Part shown: positions 27,424-36,006 of the stretch, piece by piece
Layout: each line of letters begins with the position of its first letter
Numbering within the stretch: the first letter of the stretch is position 1
NCBI GenBank assembly: GCA_038329965.1
Contig: JBBQNN010000012.1
Span: 1 to 64,000 of the forward strand
Origin: QHCA01 sp003244095
GTDB lineage: Bacteria; Actinomycetota; Actinomycetes; Mycobacteriales; QHCA01
Length of the DNA: 64,000 bases
Direction: 5' to 3'
Notes under the pieces: model-generated
Database searches by the model: none
Seen by the model: only the letters and a program-made list of their open reading frames with translations
Told to the model about the DNA's origin: nothing
Position numbers and translations under genes: made by a program

Positions 27424-28248
27424 ATGACAGCTCACGACGCCCCCGATCGCAGCGAGCCAGGAATCACGTCAGCCGACGACGATGCGACGGTGGCCCGGGC
27501 ACTTGCAGAGGGTGCCGGCCGTGGCCTGGTCCAGGTGCGCGAGGAGCTCGGCTTCGCCGATGCGGCGGCGCTGCGCCAGGCCGGCGACCGCACGTCCCAG
27601 GAGTTCCTCGCCGACCGCCTTACCAGCCTTCGCCCCGATGACCGGGTGCTCTCCGAAGAGGCCGCCGATGACCCTCGGCGGCTCACCGCCGACCGGGTGT
27701 GGATCATCGATCCCCTCGACGGCACGCGGGAGTTCTCCGAAGACAGCCGCACCGACTGGGCGGTGCACGTGGCGCTGTGGCAAGGCGGCCGGCTCACCGC
27801 GGGTGCGGTGGCCCTGCCCGCCCGCGGGCTGGTCCTGGGCGCCGACGCGCCGCCGCAGCGTGCACCCTGGCAGCCTGGCCGCGCACCCCGGATCGCCGTC
27901 AGCCGGACCCGCCCCCCGTGGATCACCGCAGCCGTGGCCCGCGCCCTTGGCGCGGAGCTGGTGCCGATGGGCTCGGCCGGGGCCAAGGTGGCCGCCGTCG
28001 TGCTCGGTGACGTCGATGCCTATGTGCACGGCGGCGGCCAGTACGAATGGGATTCGGCGGCACCCGTCGCGGTGGCGCTGGCCGCGGGCCTGCACGCGAC
28101 CCGGCTGGACGGGTCCCCGCTGTGCTACAACCGACCCGACCCCTCGCTGCCTGATCTGCTCGTGTGCGTGCCCGAGCTGGCGGCAGCCATTCTCGAGGTC
28201 ACCGGCCCGCACTCGGCCAGCCTGACCACCGCCGGAGGTGGTCTGTGA
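27424..28248 (+). CDS. cysQ: 3'(2'),5'-bisphosphate nucleotidase (PAP phosphatase)
   Basis: Hydrolyses PAP, the inhibitory by-product of sulfotransferases, to AMP. 274 residues. The inositol-monophosphatase-superfamily metal sites are visible: SEEA (77-80), WIIDPLDGTREF with DPLDGT at 96-101, and a C-terminal YEWDSAAPVAVA. A TSQEF element precedes the first metal site. The stop overlaps the cysD start (GTGA), so PAP removal is tied to APS production. In some actinobacteria members also act on inositol or fructose phosphates; the cysDN coupling favours PAP. Confidence 0.9.
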   Translation: MTAHDAPDRSEPGITSADDDATVARALAEGAGRGLVQVREELGFADAAALRQAGDRTSQEFLADRLTSLRPDDRVLSEEAADDPRRLTADRVWIIDPLDGTREFSEDSRTDWAVHVALWQGGRLTAGAVALPARGLVLGADAPPQRAPWQPGRAPRIAVSRTRPPWITAAVARALGAELVPMGSAGAKVAAVVLGDVDAYVHGGGQYEWDSAAPVAVALAAGLHATRLDGSPLCYNRPDPSLPDLLVCVPELAAAILEVTGPHSASLTTAGGGL

Positions 28249-29162
28249 GCTCCGACGTCGACTACCGGCTCAGCCAGCTCGACACGCTCGAGGCGGAGTC
28301 CATCCACATCATGCGCGAGGTGGCCGCGGAGTTCGAGCGACCCGCGCTGATGTTCTCCGGTGGCAAGGACTCGATCGTGATGCTCCGGCTGGCCGAGAAG
28401 GCTTTCCATCCCGCGCGCATCCCGTTCCCGGTGCTGCACATCGACACCGGGCACAACTTCCCCGAGACATTGGAGTTCCGCGACCGGCGCGTCGCCGAGC
28501 TCGAGGTGCGGCTCCTCATCGCCTCCGTGCAGGAAGCCATCGACGCGGGACGCTCGGTCGAGCAGAAGGGCCGCTTCGCCAGCCGCAACCAGCTGCAGAC
28601 CCGGTCGCTGCTCGACGCGGTCGAGGAGCACCGGTTCGACGCGCTGTTCGGCGGCGCCCGCCGCGACGAGGAGAAGGCCCGGGCCAAGGAGCGGGTGTTC
28701 TCCTTCCGCGACGAGTTCGGCCAGTGGGACCCCAAGAACCAACGGCCCGAGCTATGGAGCCTCTACAACACCCGGCTACACCGCGGCGAGAACATCCGGG
28801 TGTTCCCGCTGTCCAACTGGACAGAGCTCGACGTCTGGGACTACATCTCCGCCGAGCAGCTTGAGGTGCCCTCGATCTATTTCGCGCACCGCCGTACGGT
28901 GTTCGAAAGGGACGGCATCCTGCTCTCCGACGGTCCCTTCGTCTCCCGCGGCGAGCACGAGATGCTTTTCACCGAGACCGTCCGCTATCGCACCGTTGGC
29001 GACATGTCCTGTACGGGTGCTGTCGTCTCGGCCGCGTCGACCGTGGCGGAGATCATCGTCGAGGTCGCCGGTGCGCGGATCACCGAGCGGGGAGCCACCC
29101 GCGCCGATGACCGGGCCAGCGAGGCCGCCATGGAAGACCGCAAGAAGGAAGGCTACTTCTAG
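28245..29162 (+). CDS. cysD: Sulfate adenylyltransferase subunit 2
   Basis: Catalytic subunit that forms APS from ATP and sulfate, driven by GTP hydrolysis in CysN. GTG 28245 overlaps the cysQ stop and is preceded by GGAGG; 305 residues, the usual length. The PP-loop is FSGGKDSIVML, followed by FPVLHIDTGHNFPET and the conserved GGARRDEEKARAKER and SFRDEFGQWDPKNQRPE blocks. The C-terminus (AMEDRKKEGYF) matches the family. Two bases separate it from cysN. Confidence 0.96.
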   Translation: MSSDVDYRLSQLDTLEAESIHIMREVAAEFERPALMFSGGKDSIVMLRLAEKAFHPARIPFPVLHIDTGHNFPETLEFRDRRVAELEVRLLIASVQEAIDAGRSVEQKGRFASRNQLQTRSLLDAVEEHRFDALFGGARRDEEKARAKERVFSFRDEFGQWDPKNQRPELWSLYNTRLHRGENIRVFPLSNWTELDVWDYISAEQLEVPSIYFAHRRTVFERDGILLSDGPFVSRGEHEMLFTETVRYRTVGDMSCTGAVVSAASTVAEIIVEVAGARITERGATRADDRASEAAMEDRKKEGYF

Positions 29163-29164
29163 CC

Positions 29165-30415
29165 GTGGACATGTTGAGGTTCGCCACCGCCGGCTCGGTC
29201 GACGACGGCAAGAGCACGCTGATCGGACGGCTCCTGCTCGACACCAAGGCGCTGTTCGAGGACCAGCTCGAGGCGGTCGAACGCACCAGCCGCGAGCGCG
29301 GTGACGACTACACCGACCTCGCCCTGCTCACCGACGGCCTGCGGGCCGAGCGGGAGCAGGGCATCACGATCGACGTGGCCTACCGCTACTTCGCCACGCC
29401 GCGCCGCAAGTTCGTCATCGCCGACACGCCGGGGCACATCAAGTACACCATCAACATGGACACCGGTGCCTCGACCTCCGACCTCGCGCTGGTCCTCGTC
29501 GACGCGCGCAAGGGGCTGGTCGAGCAGAGCCGCCGGCACGCCTTCCTCGCCACCCTGCTGCGGGTCCCCCACCTCGTGCTGTGCGTCAACAAGATGGACC
29601 TCGTCGACTTCGACCCGGCGCACTACGAGTCGGTCCGCCAGGAGTTCACCGCCTTCGCCACCAAGCTCGACCTGCCCGACCTGGCCGTCATCCCCATCTC
29701 GGCGCTCAACGGCGACAACGTCGTCACCCGCTCCGAGAACACCCCGTGGTACGACGGCCCGTCGCTGCTGCACCATCTGGAGAACGTCCACGTCGCCTCC
29801 GACCGCAACCTCGTCGACGTGCGCTTCCCTGTGCAGTACGTCATCCGCCCGCAGAGCAAGGCCGCGCGTGACTATCGGGGCTATGCCGGGCAGATCGCCG
29901 GCGGCGTGCTCAAACCCGGCGACGACGTTCTCGTCCTCCCGTCCGGGCTCACGTCGCGGATCGCGTCGATCGAGATCGCCGGCAAGGAGGTCCACGAGGC
30001 CTACGCGCCCATGTCGGTGACGCTGCGGCTCTCCGACGACGTCGACATCTCACGCGGCGACATGATCTGCCGCCCGCACAACGCCGCGACCGTTGCCCAA
30101 GACCTGCAGGCCATGATGTGCTGGATGACCGATCAGCCGCTCAAGCGCGGCGATCGGCTCGTCATCAAGCACACCACCCGCACCGCCCGGGTGGTCGTGA
30201 AGGAGTTGCTCTACCGCCTCGACGTCAACACGCTGCACCGCGACGAGACCGCCGATCAGCTCGGCCTCAACGAGATCGGCCGGGTGGGGCTGCGGGTGAC
30301 CCAGCCGGTGTTCTGCGACGAGTACCGCCGTAACCGCACGACCGGCGGCTTCATCCTCATCGACGAGGGCACCAACCGCACGGTCGGCGCTGGGATGATC
30401 GTCTCTGCTGGTTAG
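29165..30415 (+). CDS. cysN: Sulfate adenylyltransferase subunit 1 (GTPase)
   Basis: GTPase partner of CysD. 416 residues from GTG 29165. G1 is GSVDDGKST (10-18), G3 is DTPGH, and G4 is NKMD; EF-Tu-like beta-barrel domains follow. The protein ends at the GTPase/barrel region with no C-terminal APS-kinase domain. Many actinobacteria have a fused CysNC, so PAPS synthesis here needs a separate kinase such as the one at 5122-6516. It converges with the membrane-protein gene, 12 bp away. Confidence 0.96.
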   Translation: MDMLRFATAGSVDDGKSTLIGRLLLDTKALFEDQLEAVERTSRERGDDYTDLALLTDGLRAEREQGITIDVAYRYFATPRRKFVIADTPGHIKYTINMDTGASTSDLALVLVDARKGLVEQSRRHAFLATLLRVPHLVLCVNKMDLVDFDPAHYESVRQEFTAFATKLDLPDLAVIPISALNGDNVVTRSENTPWYDGPSLLHHLENVHVASDRNLVDVRFPVQYVIRPQSKAARDYRGYAGQIAGGVLKPGDDVLVLPSGLTSRIASIEIAGKEVHEAYAPMSVTLRLSDDVDISRGDMICRPHNAATVAQDLQAMMCWMTDQPLKRGDRLVIKHTTRTARVVVKELLYRLDVNTLHRDETADQLGLNEIGRVGLRVTQPVFCDEYRRNRTTGGFILIDEGTNRTVGAGMIVSAG

Positions 30416-30427
30416 CGATGCTGCCGG

Positions 30428-31210
30428 TCAGGCACGGTGGGCGGCGCCGACCGGCACCCGCCGGGCGTCGTGGCTGCCGCCGGCGCCCGTGCGGCCCAGC
30501 CCGACGGCGAAGTACAGCGTGACGAAGAGCATGAACACGAATGCCTCGGTGACGCGCACCGCATACCTGGTGACGACCTGCAGGGTCCCGGTGTCGCCGA
30601 TGTGGTACTGCACGACGGAGAACACGATCGGCGCGACGACGAGGAATGCGTACCAGAGGTAGCGTGCCGGCAGCGACGTGCGGGCCGACGAGTCGAGAAT
30701 GCCGCGGTCGATCGAATCCAGCGTGATCGGAGCGAGCAGGAGCATTCCCAGCGTCTCCGCGAGCAGGGTCGTGTCCTTCGCGCCGTGGCTGACCACGATC
30801 AGCACCAGCACGGCGGCCGACAGCCCGAGGGGCACCAGCGCGGGCAGCGGGCGACGCAACTGGACGTACGGAACCAGCAGGGCGAGTGCGAAGAAGGCCT
30901 CGTTGAGCGTCTTGACCTGGCTCGGCAGGTGCACCGTGAGCATCACGACGCCGATGGCCAGGCAGGCGGCACCCGCGGCCAGGGTGAGTGGCCACTGCAG
31001 GGGCGAGCGGCGCAGGCGGGCACGGGCGAACTGGATCCATGACCCCAGCACCAGCGCGGCGACGTAGCCCTCGCTGTTGTGATTGATCCGACTGGCGATG
31101 GCCTTCGGCAGGATGTGGGGGAAGACCTTGACCAGGCACCCGGCGAGCAGCACCAGCAGGGCACCGTAGAACAGTGCGCCGAGGATCGTCGTCCGCCTAC
31201 CGCTGCGCAT
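30428..31210 (-). CDS. Multi-pass membrane protein of unknown function
   Basis: 260 residues with about seven hydrophobic segments and short charged loops. I do not recognise a family. There are no obvious catalytic motifs; a HNSEGY element lies after TM1 and the C-terminal tail is Gly/Ala/Arg-rich. It is the last gene of a minus-strand run (31215 to 35836) and lies 4 bp after the GT2 stop, so it is probably co-expressed with the glycosyltransferases. A role in polymer export or acyl/acetyl modification is possible, but nothing in the sequence shows it. Confidence 0.7.
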   Translation of the reverse strand: MRSGRRTTILGALFYGALLVLLAGCLVKVFPHILPKAIASRINHNSEGYVAALVLGSWIQFARARLRRSPLQWPLTLAAGAACLAIGVVMLTVHLPSQVKTLNEAFFALALLVPYVQLRRPLPALVPLGLSAAVLVLIVVSHGAKDTTLLAETLGMLLLAPITLDSIDRGILDSSARTSLPARYLWYAFLVVAPIVFSVVQYHIGDTGTLQVVTRYAVRVTEAFVFMLFVTLYFAVGLGRTGAGGSHDARRVPVGAAHRA

Positions 31211-31214
31211 CAGA

Positions 31215-32147
31215 TCACAGTCCCTTTCCGTGCTTGTGCAGTTGTCGCATCACCCGGTCGGCGCTGAGTGCGCCGCTTGCCACGGCGAGGGCGAGGTACC
31301 CGCGGGCCTCGCGGGGGTTGTGCCGAAGTGTGCGGCCGGCCCAGCGTACGGCCCCGCGCCGGTCACCGGCCGCGGCGGTCGCGAAGGCGATCTGCCCGCT
31401 GACCCGGGCCTGGCCGTGCGGCACGGTCTCGAACTCCGGATAACGGTCGAGCAACCAGGACAACGCGGTGGAGATGGTCCCCCAGCGGCTGGCGAAGTAG
31501 GACTGCTTGTGCCACCGCACGGCGACGAACACCTCGTCGACGTTGAGCAGGGGGGCGCTGCGGGCGGCCCGGAGCAGGAACTCGTAGTCCTCGGCGTAGC
31601 TGCCCGGGATCTGCTCGTCGACCAACCCGAATCCGTCGACCAACGCGGCCCGCCGGATCAGGAACGTCGAGGGGTGCAACTCGGTCAGGCGGTCGCGCAG
31701 CAGATCGGTCAGCTGGACCCGGCGCTGCGGCAGGATCCGGTCGACCGTCGTGTCGCCGTACAGCACCCGAATACCGGTGCAGACCAGCTCGGCCCCGGGC
31801 TCCTCGGACAGCGCTGCCACCTGTGCGGAGAGCTTGCCGGGCAGCCAGAGGTCGTCGTCGTCGCAGAAGGCGACGAACTCTGTGTCGGAGTGCAGGATGC
31901 CGCAGTTGCGGGCTCCGGCGAGGCCGGGGCCTCGATCGTTGGCGACCACGCGCACCGGGCGCAGGTCGTCTGAGCTGACCAGACCGGGGTCTGGGTCGGA
32001 CTGGTCGAACACCACGATGGTCTCCACCCGGCCGGGATAGTCCTGCTCACCGATCGCGGCGAGCGCCTCGCGCAGCATCTCCGGCCGGTCGCGGGTGGGC
32101 ACGACCACCCCTACCGTGGGAAGGGGCTCGTGGCGGGAGGACGTCAC
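31215..32147 (-). CDS. Family 2 glycosyltransferase
   Basis: 310 residues from GTG 32147, which overlaps the upstream sulfotransferase stop. A GT-A fold is visible: VGVVVPTRDRPEML at the N-terminus, VVFDQSD, NDRGPGLAGARNCGI, and the metal/nucleotide motif FVAFCDDDDLWLP. A later HPSTFLIRRAAL and YAEDYEFLLRA give the acceptor-side Asp. The C-terminal 80 residues are helical and positively charged, possibly for membrane contact. It probably adds a sugar to the lipid-linked repeat unit; donor unknown. Confidence 0.88.
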   Translation of the reverse strand: MTSSRHEPLPTVGVVVPTRDRPEMLREALAAIGEQDYPGRVETIVVFDQSDPDPGLVSSDDLRPVRVVANDRGPGLAGARNCGILHSDTEFVAFCDDDDLWLPGKLSAQVAALSEEPGAELVCTGIRVLYGDTTVDRILPQRRVQLTDLLRDRLTELHPSTFLIRRAALVDGFGLVDEQIPGSYAEDYEFLLRAARSAPLLNVDEVFVAVRWHKQSYFASRWGTISTALSWLLDRYPEFETVPHGQARVSGQIAFATAAAGDRRGAVRWAGRTLRHNPREARGYLALAVASGALSADRVMRQLHKHGKGL

Positions 32148-33097
32148 TTCCCCGGTGTCCGGAGGTAGCCGTAGCGCAGTCGCAGCGGAAGGGTGAGGGC
32201 CGAGACCAACCGCCGGCGGGCGACCGGCAGCTCGGATCGCCAGGCGTCGTCCCTGCGCAACTGCACGGGGCCGCTGGCGAAGCGCATCGGATTGCCCGAG
32301 ACGGTGTGCCCGGTCTTGAGGTGCACGACATCACCGGTGACGAAGCTGGTGGCGGTCGGGTCGTGGGGCAGTTGGGCGAAACCGCGGATCCGGCCCAGGA
32401 CGGCGATCGGGTCGGCGACGAGGTCTTCGTAGCGCTCCCGGCGGACCGGGACGCGGGTCGCCGCCAGCAGGTCGAATGCGGCGTTCTGCGCGGCCCACTG
32501 CAGGCTCACCTTGGCCGGGCTGCAGCGGGCCATCCACTCCTCGCCGTCGTCGATGACGTCCGGCCGGCGCACCTGCTTGGCCCACGAATGGGCCACTCCC
32601 GGGCTGTCCCGCACCAGCTGGAGCACCCGAAGGTCGACATCGGGTGCCCAGCGCAGCGCGAAGGCCAGCGACGCGTGCTTGCTGGACTCCACGACCAGGT
32701 CACAGCCGGACACCTGGCGCACCGCCTGGTAGACCCGGGCGTAGTAGCCGGCGTACTCGGCCAGGTCGGCCCGGATACCGGCCGGCAGTTCCGGCAGGGC
32801 CATGCGGAGGATGTGGCGGGTCCGGTCGACGCGCTGGCGGAGCACGGCCACCCGGCGGACGTCGACGTTGGACCAGCCGTCGAAGGCCTCCTTGCCGACC
32901 CGGAGCCAGAACTCACACTGGCCGAACGGCAGGCCGCACCCGCACCGCTCGCCGTTGCCCAGGCCGCGCTCCCACAGGTGGACGACCTCGCCGACCGCGC
33001 AGACCCCGGGCATCTCACCGAGCATCCGGTCGAGCAGCGTCGAGCCGCTGCGGCCGAGCCCGCCGACGAACAGTACGCGGACCGGGGCGGTGTTCAT
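32144..33097 (-). CDS. PAPS-dependent sulfotransferase (6 of 6), CxCG type
   Basis: ATG 33097 overlaps the upstream transferase stop (ATGA), and its own stop overlaps the GT2 start, so it sits inside a coupled glycosyltransferase operon. 317 residues. The PAPS loop is GGLGRSGSTLLDRML (12-26), and VLQLVRDSPGVAHSWAKQV is the 3'-phosphate strand. Cys52, Cys54 and Cys61 form the CxCG...CxFW block. Being translationally coupled on both sides is the strongest local evidence that sulfation occurs during glycan assembly. Confidence 0.87.
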   Translation of the reverse strand: MNTAPVRVLFVGGLGRSGSTLLDRMLGEMPGVCAVGEVVHLWERGLGNGERCGCGLPFGQCEFWLRVGKEAFDGWSNVDVRRVAVLRQRVDRTRHILRMALPELPAGIRADLAEYAGYYARVYQAVRQVSGCDLVVESSKHASLAFALRWAPDVDLRVLQLVRDSPGVAHSWAKQVRRPDVIDDGEEWMARCSPAKVSLQWAAQNAAFDLLAATRVPVRRERYEDLVADPIAVLGRIRGFAQLPHDPTATSFVTGDVVHLKTGHTVSGNPMRFASGPVQLRRDDAWRSELPVARRRLVSALTLPLRLRYGYLRTPGK

Positions 33098-33690
33098 CGG
33101 GCCCGTGCCCGGCGGGTCAGCAGTGCCCGGCCGCCGGGCCGGCCCGGGGACCGCTCCTGCGCCTGGCGCCGGGCCGCGATCAGCCCGTCGACCACGTCGC
33201 CCACCCGGCGGGCCGGCGCGTCGGTGAGCTCGAGGACGTCGGCGCGGCTGACGGCGAACTCCGCGGGCTCGCGCATGGCGAGGTCGAGCGCCGCCCGCAG
33301 CGTGTCCTCGGTCTCCGCGAGCCGCACCAGGCCGGACCGGCCGAACATCCGGGCGAAGCGCTGCTGGTGCCCGTCGACGTGCTCGCCGAGAGCAGGGTCG
33401 CGCGGGACCACGACGGGCAGCCGGCCGGCGGCGCGGCACTCGGTGATGGTCGCCGGGCCGCCGTGGCAGACGACCACGTCGGCGGCGCGCACCATGCGCT
33501 GCAACTCGTCGTGCGGGTAGAAGGTCACGCCCGTGACCGGGCTCGTCGGCTCGGCCGAGGTGCCGTGCTGCACCACACAGCGGGGCTGCACCCCGTCGCA
33601 GTCGGCCAGCCAGCGCTGCACCCAGCCGACCAGCCGGTCGAACGGGTGGACGTCGGTGCCCAGCAGCACCAGGACGAGGGGATCGCTCAC
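33094..33690 (-). CDS. Alg13/EpsF-type glycosyltransferase catalytic subunit (GT28 C-terminal)
   Basis: 198 residues from GTG 33690, overlapping the Alg14-like stop. The GT28 C-terminal UDP-sugar site is visible as VVCHGGPATITECRAAGRLPVVVPR followed by GEHVDGHQ. LVLVLLGTDVHPFDRL is the first strand. Such subunits work only with a membrane partner, here the next gene. The tail is Arg-rich (GRALLTRRARAR). Likely adds GlcNAc, GlcA or Glc to the growing lipid-linked glycan. Confidence 0.85.
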   Translation of the reverse strand: MSDPLVLVLLGTDVHPFDRLVGWVQRWLADCDGVQPRCVVQHGTSAEPTSPVTGVTFYPHDELQRMVRAADVVVCHGGPATITECRAAGRLPVVVPRDPALGEHVDGHQQRFARMFGRSGLVRLAETEDTLRAALDLAMREPAEFAVSRADVLELTDAPARRVGDVVDGLIAARRQAQERSPGRPGGRALLTRRARAR

Positions 33691-34184
33691 AGCAGGGTCC
33701 CGACGACGGTGGCGTGGGGGTAGAGCCGGCGTTGTTCCTCCCACTGCACGAGCAGGCTCGTGGTGAACGGCCGGCACAGCCGGGCGGTCAGCGTCCGGCT
33801 GTCGATCCGGTCGTAGACCTCGATATAGACCGTCGGGATGCGCAGCAGCCGGCCGATGACGAAGAACGGCAGGGCCACGCCCGCCCCGGTCGACAGGATC
33901 GCCTCGGGACGGTGCCGGAAGACCAGGCGCCCGGCGAGGACGGTGTTACGCACCAAATTGGGCAGGTTTCGGGTCGTCGGGTAGTGCGCCCACGTGACAG
34001 TCTCCTCGACGAGCAGCGACTCCGCGTCGGGGGTCTGGAACGTGACCCAGTGTCGCGCCCTGTCAGCCCACCAGGGGCGCAGCGCGAGCAATTGGGCCAG
34101 GTGGCCGCCGCTCGAGCCGACGAGCATGATCCCCCCGCGAGTGCCACTCCGCACGATGTCCCGCCCCGGCATCAGATGCTTCAC
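33687..34184 (-). CDS. Alg14-type membrane subunit of split glycosyltransferase
   Basis: GTG 34184 is used; TTG 34187 and ATG 34172 are alternatives, with GGAGAG and GGGGAG just upstream of the first two. About 165 residues. IMLVGSSGGHLAQLLALRPWW near the N-terminus and STGAGVALPFFVIGRLL with VYIEVYDRIDSRTLTARL are the Alg14/PssD signatures; the VALPFFVIGRLL helix is membrane-associated. It recruits the Alg13-type catalytic subunit encoded immediately downstream (4-bp overlap). Confidence 0.85.
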   Translation of the reverse strand: MKHLMPGRDIVRSGTRGGIMLVGSSGGHLAQLLALRPWWADRARHWVTFQTPDAESLLVEETVTWAHYPTTRNLPNLVRNTVLAGRLVFRHRPEAILSTGAGVALPFFVIGRLLRIPTVYIEVYDRIDSRTLTARLCRPFTTSLLVQWEEQRRLYPHATVVGTLL

Positions 34185-34324
34185 CAACTCCCCGCTCTCC
34201 GGGTGAAACTACTGCACGCCCATCGGGCCCGCGCACCGAAGCCCCAGAACTTCACCCGTTGCGACGCGGCCCGAGGAGGCAAATGACTGCAAGTGATCGG
34301 CTCCTCCCATGGGGTGACGACCGG

Positions 34325-35836
34325 TCAGTAGGCGCCGGACGAGCGGATGACGGCGGTCATCGTACGAGCCAGGATGACCACATCGAGGGCCAGCGACCAG
34401 TTCTCGACGTAGCGCAGGTCGAGCCGCACGGCCTCCTCCCACGGGAGGTCGGCGCGACCACTGACCTGCCACAGGCCGGTCAGGCCGGGCTTGACCACCA
34501 GGCGGCGCCGGACGTGGCCGGCGTACAGCTCCACCTCCGACGGCAGCGGCGGCCGCGGGCCAACCAGTGACATGTCGCCGCGCAGGACGTTGACCAGTTG
34601 CGGCAGCTCGTCGACGGAGTAGCGACGCAGCCAGTGACCCAGAGAGGTCACCCGGGGGTCGTGGCGGACCTTGAACAGCACGCCGTCGTGCTCGTTGAGC
34701 GAGCGGACTTCGGCCAGCCGCTCCTCCGAGCCGACGTACATCGTCCGGAACTTGTAGAGGGAGAAGGTCTGGCCCTCCTTGCCGACGCGGGTCTGCCGGA
34801 ACAGGGCAGGACCCGGGCTGGTCAGCCGGATGGCGATGCCGACGCCGATCAGGGCGGGGGTCAGCACGATCAGCGCCAGGGCAGCGAGGGCGATGTCGAA
34901 GGAGGTCTTGACGACCCTGCGGGCGCCGGCCAGCTCGGGGTGTTCGACGTGCAGCAGCGGCAGCCCGTCGATCGGCCGGATGGTCGTACGCGGGCCGGCG
35001 ACGTCGATCAGGGCTGGTGCCACGAACAGGTCGGTGCCGGTCTTCTCCAACTGCCAGGCCAGGCCACGCAGTACCTCGGCGTCGAGCTCGGGACAGGCGA
35101 GGACGGCGACCGCGTCGGCGCCGCAGGCCTCGACCGCGCCCACCACGTCGTTGAAGGTGCCCAGGACGTCGACGTCGACGTCGTCGAGGCGCTGCCGCCG
35201 GGGGCGGTGTGGTGGCAGGCACGCGCCGACCACCTGGACGCCGTGATAGCGCTCCCGCGACAACTGCCGGCACATGTTCGCGACCGCACGCTCGTAGCCC
35301 ACGAGCACGACCCGCTTCATGAATCGCCCGTCCCGGCAGCGGTTGCGGTGCAGCCACTTGCGCAGGGCATGTCGGCCGACGAGGTCGCCGAACGCCAGGA
35401 GCGTGACGACGATCGCGACGTAACCACGGGCCAGGCTGAGATGGACCGTGTAGGACACGAAGGCGATGCCGGCGGTGAAGCCGGCCACGGCGACCAGGAC
35501 CCGGCGGTACTCGTCCGGCCCGACGTAGAGGAAGCGCGACTCGTAGGCCTGGCACAGGGAGAGGGTGAGCAGCCAGGCCAGCGGCAGAAGCAGGCTCAGC
35601 GCGAGATACCGGGGGATGTACCAGCCCTGCGCCGCGAACCGCACGAAGTAGGCGGTGCCCCCGGCGAGCACGGCAACGGCGACATCGATCGCGACAACGA
35701 GGCGGAGGTATTCGCCCTCCCACCGCTGGCTCTGGGTGGCGACGGCTCGCGGCGCCGCCTGAGCAGCGCCTGCGTCGGCCGTCTGGAAGGTCTCGAAACC
35801 TTCTGCCCCCACGCTGGAGGAGTCCAGCGCGTCCAT
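34325..35836 (-). CDS. Polyprenyl-phosphate sugar phosphotransferase (WcaJ/CpsE-like)
   Basis: Begins polymer synthesis by moving a sugar-1-phosphate to undecaprenyl phosphate. ATG 35836 has GAGGGGG in front; 503 residues. Four or five TM segments (about 40-165) precede a CoA-binding-like NAD-fold domain (VVLVGYERAV) and the C-terminal bacterial sugar transferase domain: KTSFDIALAALALIVL, SPGPALFRQTRVGK, FSLYKFRTMY, SVDELPQLVNVLRGDMSLVGPRP and KPGLTGLWQVSGR. It appears to be the first gene of the minus-strand run toward 30428; 140 bp precede the Alg14-like gene. Confidence 0.92.
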   Translation of the reverse strand: MDALDSSSVGAEGFETFQTADAGAAQAAPRAVATQSQRWEGEYLRLVVAIDVAVAVLAGGTAYFVRFAAQGWYIPRYLALSLLLPLAWLLTLSLCQAYESRFLYVGPDEYRRVLVAVAGFTAGIAFVSYTVHLSLARGYVAIVVTLLAFGDLVGRHALRKWLHRNRCRDGRFMKRVVLVGYERAVANMCRQLSRERYHGVQVVGACLPPHRPRRQRLDDVDVDVLGTFNDVVGAVEACGADAVAVLACPELDAEVLRGLAWQLEKTGTDLFVAPALIDVAGPRTTIRPIDGLPLLHVEHPELAGARRVVKTSFDIALAALALIVLTPALIGVGIAIRLTSPGPALFRQTRVGKEGQTFSLYKFRTMYVGSEERLAEVRSLNEHDGVLFKVRHDPRVTSLGHWLRRYSVDELPQLVNVLRGDMSLVGPRPPLPSEVELYAGHVRRRLVVKPGLTGLWQVSGRADLPWEEAVRLDLRYVENWSLALDVVILARTMTAVIRSSGAY

Positions 35837-36006
35837 GGCTACGCCCCCCTCTTGACGAGCCAGCCCGCCCCGAGGCCGGTGCTCCGTTGCTTTTTTGGCT
35901 TGCTTAACGTTGAATCGCAGCACACCCGCGCTAAATGATCAACGAAGCCACAAGTTACCTCGTCCCACGGACGATGAACACCCCTCATTCGGGTGATCCT
36001 GCGTAG

